Positions 30,683 through 36,674 of a DNA stretch of 36,674 nucleotides are shown piece by piece. The stretch's first letter is position 1. Each line of letters starts with the position of its first letter. The translations under genes were made by a program, and so were the position numbers. The notes beneath the pieces are model-generated. The model searched no databases. It saw nothing but the letters and a program-made list of their open reading frames with translations, and was not told the origin of the DNA. This DNA is from a virus. The DNA lies in the IMG/VR virus record IMGVR_UViG_3300034375_013297, positions 1-36,674 of that record. One strand, 5' to 3'.

Positions 30683-32953
30683 ATGGCGGATAGACATTTA
30701 AAATTTTATAATAAGCAAGGAAATCCCCTAAACTTCGAATATATTGGGGCAACAGCTGGAATTCCCTTAACTTATACATTTAATTACGAGACATTTTCTG
30801 TAAATACTACACCTGTAGCAGGGCAAGTTTCACTTATATCGTTATCCAGTAATATCATCTACTTTAATGTTAAGGACTTAAATGGCTTTGATATTACCGG
30901 TTGGGCTAATAGCGTAAATGAAAAAATCCAAAAAGGTGGAAAGATAACTTTAAGGCTAACAATTCAACCTGCTAACGTTATCAATGCATACATTTCATCC
31001 ACTTCTGTTGCTGGCGGAATAGTTACCGTCAACCTTAGTGGATTTAATGGTCCAACCGCGATCTCCAATAGCAACTTCACTTATTGTGAAACATTAGCAC
31101 AGGATTTGCCTGGTGGATATTTTAAAGGAAGCATATTCTTCGATCCAGTTTCTGCTGGTCTTTATGAGAATGAACAAATATTTGTGCTCCAGGAATTTAA
31201 GGATTCTGGGTCTGGGTTAAACTTTGTTGGATTTCCACACACCGGATCTACAGGGGCAAGCTCTGATCCAATATGGAGATCTAGATGGGAGAATGATTCT
31301 TATGGTGATGTTGATGTTTCCAACGTGGTCTTTACCTATAAGATAACTGAGAGCGATCCAGAGGTTGGTGGAGATCCAACAATTACTAACTATCAGAACA
31401 TTGCTTTCTCTGTCATAAAGAATCCTTCGGATTCCTATTCTAACGGCTATATCTCTACCCCAGAGGCGGCAACTCCTTCTAAAGCACTTCAAATTAATGT
31501 TGCTATAAATGCTCCAAATCAGGGCGCTGAGGTTTATGAGAGGAAATTGATTATTGAGGATATAACCTCTGGTAGCCCAAGTAAGGTTGCAGAGATTGAT
31601 TTCTATGGACAAATCATAGGATCTGATGAAAGATTAGATGTTTTAACAAGAAACCTCGGTAGGGCCTTTATAAACGAGGATTCCCGGATTCTTAGAAATC
31701 ATGATCCTGATGAACCCCTTCCGAATTATATTGAAATAAATGAGAAGAGGAAGGAACTTATGGTAGCAGGGGAGGAGATTTTCCCATATATTGGTAGCTA
31801 TAAAGGACTTATCGGAGCTCTTAAATTCTTTGGATATCAGGATTTAAGGATTAAAGAATATTGGCTAAATCTTAATTACCAAAGGGTAAATCTAACCCCA
31901 CTCCAGGAAAATCAGATTTTCTTAGATCAATATAACAATACAAAAACCCCAAATCAAACGGTTTTGATTGCGGATGTATTGGATAATGAGAATACAGGAA
32001 AGTATAGGTTGGAACAAACATATGGACCTAATTCTGATGGTGAATATGTACTTGACGTATCCTCTGAAAATACACTGGTCCCATCTCGTACCTATAAAAA
32101 GACCTCTCTTTTTGGTCTCTACTATGATATAAATACTACCTCTACACAAACTGATCCCTATGGATACCCAGTAACCCCTGAGGCTTTCTCTTTTACCCAA
32201 GAGGAGGTTCTGGTAAAGCTTTTTGCTCTAAAGCAGAGGTTGAAAGAAAGCTACTTGCCTCTTAACGCGAGGATAATAGATATAACTGGGGAGGGTGTTT
32301 ATTACAATGTCTATAACTCTAAAGCTTGGAGCGACACCTTAGAAAGAGATGAGATTGATTCAGGTAACAATATAAAATTCATAAGTAATCCTGATTTTGG
32401 ATTTTTGGAAGATCTAAGAGCATTCGGGACAAGGACAGATTCTAAATCTATCCAAGCACCAATGAACTATAATAATGTAGTAGATGTAGATGTTGAGGTA
32501 ATAGGACCTTCTGGGGATGCATTTAGATTCTCCACTGGAAATGCACTAAATCCAACTATCTCAATTCAGAGAGGCAAGCAATATAATTTTAATCTAGTTT
32601 CCTCTGGATATGATTTGTATTTCACAACCGATGCTTCTTTATCCCAAGTTGACCCTGTGGGTATTTCAAATAACGGTGCCACAGGAGGTACTGTTCAAAT
32701 AGATGTTAATCCACAAGCTACTGGACCCTATTATTACTATTCCACAGTCAACCCTTCAAAAATGAATGGTGAGATCAACATAACGGATTCTCCAATTTCC
32801 GATTTTGGGAATAATGTTTCTCCTTTTTATAATCAGCAAAGGTATACTGCTGAACAAAATGCCTTGATGCTACAGGCTATCGAGAACTTTTACGTAAAAA
32901 AAATGAATGGAGAAATAAAAAATTTGGGAGATAATTTAAATACTTCGATATAA
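30683..32953 (+). CDS. Baseplate wedge protein, tail-protein-I/gp7-like, with a C-terminal cupredoxin-like domain
   Basis: A 756-residue protein. Residues 1-310 are beta-rich and Ig-like (repeated strands with Val, Thr and Ser). At 315-410 comes a helical part with LDVLTRNLGRAFINEDS and IFPYIGSYKGLIGALKFFGY, the tail-protein-I/gp7-like core by which I recognise it. Near the C-terminus (about 618-700), PTISIQRGKQYNFNL, then VGISNNGATGGTVQIDV, then YYYYSTVNP and MNGEI match the cupredoxin-like domain found in many virion proteins of T4-like cyanophages. It probably sits at the wedge periphery with fibre contacts. T4 gp7 is longer (about 1,032 aa), so assignment is tentative. Confidence 0.68.
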   Translation: MADRHLKFYNKQGNPLNFEYIGATAGIPLTYTFNYETFSVNTTPVAGQVSLISLSSNIIYFNVKDLNGFDITGWANSVNEKIQKGGKITLRLTIQPANVINAYISSTSVAGGIVTVNLSGFNGPTAISNSNFTYCETLAQDLPGGYFKGSIFFDPVSAGLYENEQIFVLQEFKDSGSGLNFVGFPHTGSTGASSDPIWRSRWENDSYGDVDVSNVVFTYKITESDPEVGGDPTITNYQNIAFSVIKNPSDSYSNGYISTPEAATPSKALQINVAINAPNQGAEVYERKLIIEDITSGSPSKVAEIDFYGQIIGSDERLDVLTRNLGRAFINEDSRILRNHDPDEPLPNYIEINEKRKELMVAGEEIFPYIGSYKGLIGALKFFGYQDLRIKEYWLNLNYQRVNLTPLQENQIFLDQYNNTKTPNQTVLIADVLDNENTGKYRLEQTYGPNSDGEYVLDVSSENTLVPSRTYKKTSLFGLYYDINTTSTQTDPYGYPVTPEAFSFTQEEVLVKLFALKQRLKESYLPLNARIIDITGEGVYYNVYNSKAWSDTLERDEIDSGNNIKFISNPDFGFLEDLRAFGTRTDSKSIQAPMNYNNVVDVDVEVIGPSGDAFRFSTGNALNPTISIQRGKQYNFNLVSSGYDLYFTTDASLSQVDPVGISNNGATGGTVQIDVNPQATGPYYYYSTVNPSKMNGEINITDSPISDFGNNVSPFYNQQRYTAEQNALMLQAIENFYVKKMNGEIKNLGDNLNTSI

Positions 32954-32980
32954 TGATAAACCAGTTAAAAAGAATTTATT

Positions 32981-34228
32981 TTGAGTGATAAAATTTTTGT
33001 CCAGATAGCTTCTTATAGAGACCCAGAGCTTATCCCCACCATAGAGGATATGTTGGAAAAAGCCAAAAATCCTGAAAACCTTGTTTTTGGAATTTGCTGG
33101 CAATACGATAAAGATGAAGATATAGACAGATACGATGGGAACGACTCTTTTAGAATTTCAAAATATCATTATTCGGAAAGTCAAGGTTTAGGATGGGCCA
33201 GAAATCAAACCAATAAATTGTATGGTGGTGAAAAATACACCTTACAGATTGACTCTCATCATCGCTTTGTAAATCATTGGGATGAGATAGTTTTGCAGGA
33301 TTTCAATCAGGCACTAATGGTTTCCGATAAACCAATTATAACCACTTATTGTACTCCGTTCGAAACAACAGAGTCCCCTGAGAATTTCATCCAAACCCCA
33401 TGTTTGATGTCACAATATGAGTTCAGTAACGATCGATTATTGATGAGCATGCCTTATTACATTCAAGATTATAAAAGCCGAAAAAGGGTGATAAGGGCAC
33501 GGACTTTGAGTGGGCACTTCTATTTTACATGGGGAAATTTCATAAATGAGGTTCCGTATGACCCTGATATTTATTTTGGTGGATATACGGAAGAAACCAC
33601 AATGAGTGTACGTGCTTTTACTCACGGATATGATATGTTTAGCCCATACAGGATGGTCATGTGGCACGAGTACACTAGAAACTATCGGGCAAAACACTGG
33701 GATGACCACTCTAATGAATCAAATACCGGTAAGAAGAGTGGGGAGAGGGACATTTTAGCAAGAAATAAGACCAGACAGATTTTTGGACAAGAGGATCATG
33801 GAATTGATCTCGGAATTTTTGGTCTTGGTTCTGAGAGAACATTAAGACAATATGAGGAATATGGTGGCTTTGATTTTTCCAATAATCTAATACAAGAATA
33901 CACTCTCGAGGTAAATGAACCACCAAACCCTCTACCATGGGAGGATGGATTTGTTTCCTCCAAGCAAGATGCTACGGTTGATTGGGATCTAAAGGAGTTT
34001 GCCAATGCTCCCGTGGACCAGTTAAAACTTATTACCCTGGGCATAATTGACAAATTTGGAACAGAGGTATTTCGATATGATTTTAACCCTGAAAACCACC
34101 CTGATGTTTTTTCAGGCTTTGTTAACTCTTGGAATATAAGATATTCTAAGAAGCCTGAAGATATGCTTGTCATGTATTGTTTGAGTGTTGAGAACGAGTG
34201 GTCTGACAGATATGAAAAAATTTTATGA
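32981..34228 (+). CDS. Glycosyltransferase, GlcNAc-transferase type (GT60-like)
   Basis: A 415-residue protein. IFVQIASYRDPELIPTI at residues 5-21, QIDSHHRF at 89-96 (metal-binding D91-S-H93), and FGGYTEETTMSVRAFTHGYD followed by MVMWHEYTR at about 206-235 are the conserved blocks of the family that includes the Skp1 hydroxyproline GlcNAc-transferase. The enzyme transfers a sugar, probably GlcNAc, from UDP to a hydroxyl group. The C-terminal third (about 320-415) is outside the catalytic core. The start is TTG at 32981; an in-frame stop lies five codons upstream and no nearby ATG exists. It overlaps the next glycosyltransferase by four bases, and both precede the Thr/Pro-rich fibre gene, a likely acceptor. 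Confidence 0.85.
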   Translation: MSDKIFVQIASYRDPELIPTIEDMLEKAKNPENLVFGICWQYDKDEDIDRYDGNDSFRISKYHYSESQGLGWARNQTNKLYGGEKYTLQIDSHHRFVNHWDEIVLQDFNQALMVSDKPIITTYCTPFETTESPENFIQTPCLMSQYEFSNDRLLMSMPYYIQDYKSRKRVIRARTLSGHFYFTWGNFINEVPYDPDIYFGGYTEETTMSVRAFTHGYDMFSPYRMVMWHEYTRNYRAKHWDDHSNESNTGKKSGERDILARNKTRQIFGQEDHGIDLGIFGLGSERTLRQYEEYGGFDFSNNLIQEYTLEVNEPPNPLPWEDGFVSSKQDATVDWDLKEFANAPVDQLKLITLGIIDKFGTEVFRYDFNPENHPDVFSGFVNSWNIRYSKKPEDMLVMYCLSVENEWSDRYEKIL

Positions 34229-35298
34229 GGATAGTTTTTTTGGTTCCTGGGTGTGAAGGAAGACCTCTCCCTATAAATGGATATTCTATAAGATATGGCA
34301 ATGCTCCTAGCTCAGGAACTGAACAAAGTGTTATTTTAGTTTCCGAGTATTTAGCTTCAAGAGGGCATGAGGTTACAATAGTAATTGATAAAACGGATTT
34401 TAAGGAAACTAACGGTGTAAGGTATACCGACTTTACTTATAAAGGAATTCCTAGTGAGGTGGATATCCTAATTTCTATGTTGTGGTTTGAAAAATATAAT
34501 GAAATACCTTTTAGAGTTAAAAAAACCGTGGGATATTGGTTCCATATGGCTTGGGGGTACAGCATAAACGAAATAGCCGAATTTGCAAAAGCTCAGGGAA
34601 CTGATGTAAAGTTAGTTTATCCATCCTCTTTTGCCCGCTATCATGCTAATTTTATAGAAGATATTATAAAGTCTAAAAATATTGAGTGTAGCGACTGGAT
34701 AGTACCAAATCCCTTGGATGAAAAACTAATAAAGGAAGTGAAGTCAAGGGGCATTAAGAAGAACCCGAAAAAAGCTATTTTTCTAGCACAATTCTCTAGA
34801 GGTGGATCTTTAGCAGAACAGGCTATTAAAGAACTTGGTGATGAATATTCTTTTGAATCCTTCGACTATTTGGATACCCAAAATGGTGTGGATAAGAAAA
34901 CAATTCTGGAAAAATTAGCAGAGGCTGAGTATTTTATTTTTCCACTTTACCATCCTAATGGCTGTGTTTATAAGGATACTTTTTCTTGTTCAGTAGCTGA
35001 GGCTATAGCTATGGAAACAAAGGTCATTACTTATCCGTTGGGTGCATTTACTGAATACTTTAATGCAGGATGCTATTATGTGAAATTCCCGGAAGATGCT
35101 GATATCAATGAAATGTACAGGGAGAAAGTTTCGTGTGATGCTTTTTACATGGATGTCTTTGATCCCTTTGTTTCTGCTGTAAAACATATCGAGAAAGACC
35201 CATCTTTGTTCCAAAGATTCGATATAACAAGTAACCACATCTCTTCCAAGTTTTTTGATAGAGAGATTGGTAAAAAGTGGGAAAGTATATTTTTCTGA
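34225..35298 (+). CDS. Glycosyltransferase, GT-B fold, family 4-like
   Basis: A 357-residue protein. The N-terminal Rossmann half has MRIVFLVPG, a GTEQSV loop and LASRGHEVTIV; the C-terminal half has KAIFLAQFSRGG and the donor-site helix with E259 and E264 in VAEAIAMETKVITYPLGA, in line with GT4 enzymes (SxxEAxA type). No signal peptide; cytoplasmic. The start ATGA overlaps the stop of the GT60-like gene, so the two enzymes are made together and may act one after the other on the same acceptor. The next gene is the Thr/Pro-rich fibre, which is the natural candidate substrate. Confidence 0.84.
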   Translation: MRIVFLVPGCEGRPLPINGYSIRYGNAPSSGTEQSVILVSEYLASRGHEVTIVIDKTDFKETNGVRYTDFTYKGIPSEVDILISMLWFEKYNEIPFRVKKTVGYWFHMAWGYSINEIAEFAKAQGTDVKLVYPSSFARYHANFIEDIIKSKNIECSDWIVPNPLDEKLIKEVKSRGIKKNPKKAIFLAQFSRGGSLAEQAIKELGDEYSFESFDYLDTQNGVDKKTILEKLAEAEYFIFPLYHPNGCVYKDTFSCSVAEAIAMETKVITYPLGAFTEYFNAGCYYVKFPEDADINEMYREKVSCDAFYMDVFDPFVSAVKHIEKDPSLFQRFDITSNHISSKFFDREIGKKWESIFF

Positions 35299-35344
35299 AA
35301 TTCAACCCTGTGAGGCTAGTAAATTACTAGGGTAATAGAGTTTG

Positions 35345-35352
35345 GATATATA
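35345..35352 (+). promoter_or_regulatory. Putative late promoter octamer GATATATA
   Basis: TTTGGATATATAATATTAG lies 49 bases before the GTG at 35402, in the 103-base spacer after the glycosyltransferase pair. The spacer also holds the palindrome CTAGTAA-A-TTACTAG at 35316-35330 and has no clear terminator. It probably drives the fibre gene independently. Confidence 0.5.
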
Positions 35353-35401
35353 ATATTAGTTTTTTAGTAAATAAAATCACAAAAAAATTTATTTCCGGTA
35401 G

Positions 35402-36674
35402 GTGGCTTACGTTAACTTAGTAAATTGTTGTAACGGGCAGACGATCACACTCAATAACACCAGTGCTACTGGGGGAACATACACAGTTACCGGTGTTACA
35501 GGGGTGGGATCTAATTGTTATGCAACAACTGGTGGATCTCCAACTGCCGTTATTCTGGATGGTACCTCTGCCTCTTTTACTGTCGTGGGAGCTACTGCTG
35601 ATTGTAATGATCCCGAGGTAATAGATAAGTGTCCAGATTGTCCTGAGTCTACCCCAACACCTCTACCAACAAGTACACCAACTCCAACACCTACTCCAAC
35701 CGGAACACCAGCTCCTGCTCCAACTACGCCAACACCTACTGCTACGAGTACACCAACACCTGTACCTGCTACAGCAACCCCAACACCTACTCCAGCACCT
35801 ACTGCTACGAGTACACCAACACCTGTACCTGCTACAGCAACTCCTACTCCAGCACCTACTGCTACGAGTACACCAACACCTGTACCTGCTACAGCAACTC
35901 CTACTCCAGCACCTACTGCTACGAGTACACCAACACCTGTACCTGCTACAGCAACTCCTACTCCAGCACCTACTGCTACGAGTACACCCACCCCCACACC
36001 TATCCCTGGAGCTTTAACGATAGGATCTGAAATAAATAATGTTTTGTGCTTTGGTGGAACCGGAAGCATTGATGTTGGTGTAACTGGTGGGGTTTCCCCG
36101 TATACATATTTATGGTCCAACGGAGCTACCTCACAGGATCTTAATAGTGTTACAGCTGGTACGTATTCTTTGACCGTAACAGATTCTGTTGGATCTACTG
36201 CTGGTGTTTCTTTAACTGTTACCCAGCCGTCTTCTCCCGTTGTTGGGACTATGATTGTTACTAACGAGACAAGCCCAGGTGCAAACGATGGTACTGCAAC
36301 ACTAAGCGGAACTGGAGGTACCCCACCATACTCCTATTTATGGTCTAACGGATTTACTTCACAAGTAAGGACTGGACTTTCACCCGGAACTTATAATGCT
36401 TTTGTTTATGACTCAAACGGAGCCCCTGCAGTTAATAATGGGTGTAGAAGTAGTTTAGTAACAGGCACTGTACTAGCAGCAGAAACACCAACACCTACTC
36501 CAGCACCTACTGGAACACCAGTTCCTGCTCCAACTACGCCAACACCAACTCCAACCGGAACACCAGTTCCTGCTCCAACTACGCCAACACCAACTCCAAC
36601 CGGAACACCAGTTCCTGCTCCAACTACGCCAACACCAACTCCAACCGGAACACCAGCTCCTGCTCCAACTACGC
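35402..36674 (+). CDS. Tail fibre/adhesin with Thr/Pro-rich linkers and SprB-type repeats, cut by the right edge
   Basis: The frame is open from GTG 35402 (an in-frame TAG lies directly before it) to the edge, 424 codons, so the true protein is longer. Residues 1-82 form a small Cys-containing beta-like domain (CC at 9-10, later DC and CPDC). Residues 83-204 are a Thr/Pro/Ala linker in tandem repeats. Residues 205-279 and 280-359 are two SprB-type repeats ([15 protein letters not shown], then [15 protein letters not shown], then [10 protein letters not shown]; the second has [11 protein letters not shown]). A second Thr/Pro-rich linker starts at 362. SprB repeats are typical of Bacteroidetes cell-surface adhesins. 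The linkers look mucin-like and O-glycosylatable, and two glycosyltransferase genes lie upstream. A minus-strand ORF across the repeat is an artefact. Confidence 0.85.
   Translation, partial: MAYVNLVNCCNGQTITLNNTSATGGTYTVTGVTGVGSNCYATTGGSPTAVILDGTSASFTVVGATADCNDPEVIDKCPDCPESTPTPLPTSTPTPTPTPTGTPAPAPTTPTPTATSTPTPVPATATPTPTPAPTATSTPTPVPATATPTPAPTATSTPTPVPATATPTPAPTATSTPTPVPATATPTPAPTATSTPTPTPIPGALTIGSEINNVLCFGGTGSIDVGVTGGVSPYTYLWSNGATSQDLNSVTAGTYSLTVTDSVGSTAGVSLTVTQPSSPVVGTMIVTNETSPGANDGTATLSGTGGTPPYSYLWSNGFTSQVRTGLSPGTYNAFVYDSNGAPAVNNGCRSSLVTGTVLAAETPTPTPAPTGTPVPAPTTPTPTPTGTPVPAPTTPTPTPTGTPVPAPTTPTPTPTGTPAPAPTT
35741..35988 (+). repeat. Tandem 57-bp repeats (one 63-bp unit) in the first fibre linker
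   Basis: GCTACGAGTACACC recurs at 35741, 35804, 35861, 35918 and 35975: one 63-bp step, then three 57-bp steps. The 57-bp unit encodes a 19-residue [17 protein letters not shown]-type block, and copies are almost identical at DNA level, so the array is prone to length change by recombination or slippage. Confidence 0.95.
36512..36674 (+). repeat. Tandem 45-bp repeats in the second fibre linker, open at the edge
   Basis: GGAACACCAG recurs at 36512, 36557, 36602 and 36647, 45 bp apart, encoding a 15-residue [15 protein letters not shown] block. The last copy runs off the edge. One copy of the same unit also lies in the first linker at 35702. Confidence 0.95.

Noticed and set aside
31217-31612. 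131-codon minus-strand ORF inside the gp7-like gene
   Set aside because: Rich in Ile, Arg, Trp and Cys from antisense reading of AT-rich codons; no recognisable domain.
35518-36120. Minus-strand 200-residue ORF with Gly-Val-Ala repeats
   Set aside because: It is the reverse complement of the Thr/Pro repeat array of the plus-strand fibre gene; composition is purely repeat-driven and the plus frame has recognisable domains on both sides.
35741-36674. CRISPR array
   Set aside because: The repeats are contiguous, in frame and translate to Thr/Pro linkers; there are no unique spacers.
35402-36674. Diversity-generating retroelement target in the fibre gene
   Set aside because: No reverse transcriptase or template repeat is present in the window; the repeats show no A-directed variability.

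Overview
The window is a tightly packed block of late (virion) genes from a T4-like contractile-tailed phage. The gp23-type major capsid protein at the left edge and gp53-, gp27-, gp5-, gp25-, gp6- and gp7-like baseplate genes support this. The host is probably a member of Bacteroidetes. The genome is AT-rich, almost no gene has a Shine-Dalgarno sequence (starts are preceded by A-rich sequence or overlap the previous stop), and the putative fibre at the right edge carries SprB-type repeats, typical of Bacteroidetes surface adhesins. I cannot name the phage. No tRNA, rRNA, IS element, CRISPR array, integrase or attachment site was seen, and no gene-free gap exceeds about 120 bases.

Layout. (1) 2-1027: C-terminal part of the major capsid protein, closed by a strong terminator. 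(2) 1123-5768: four Lys-rich, mostly helical proteins of unknown function in one operon, ended by a terminator. (3) 5821-8641: a glycosyltransferase-like protein, a P-loop kinase-like protein and an asparagine synthetase. (4) 8682-9740: two small proteins, then a terminator. (5) 9832-11229: a glycosyltransferase-like gene converging on the only minus-strand gene. (6) 11344-14707: small proteins of unknown function plus a Nudix hydrolase. (7) 14727-24557: large tail and baseplate-hub proteins, including a gp53-like wedge protein, a gp27-like hub, a repeat-bearing protein, a gp5-like spike and a 934-residue protein with hydrophobic segments. (8) 24614-27167: a three-S1-domain protein translationally coupled to an amidoligase/pentapeptide-repeat fusion. 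(9) 27169-32953: baseplate wedge genes (gp25-like, gp6-like, tail-protein-I/gp7-like) and two structural proteins. (10) 32981-36674: two glycosyltransferases followed by a fibre/adhesin gene running off the right edge. It starts with GTG and has Thr/Pro-rich mucin-like linkers.

How the parts may work together. Seven of the proteins in regions 2, 4 and 6 share a short N-terminal motif resembling the capsid-targeting leader of T4 internal head proteins. I infer a set of proteins packaged inside the head and possibly ejected with the DNA. The baseplate cluster assembles the contractile tail tip. The two glycosyltransferases next to the Thr/Pro-rich fibre suggest that the phage glycosylates its own fibre. 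The S1-domain protein could help translate SD-less phage mRNAs. An octamer, GATATATA, recurs in the spacers ahead of transcription units and is the best candidate for a late promoter element.
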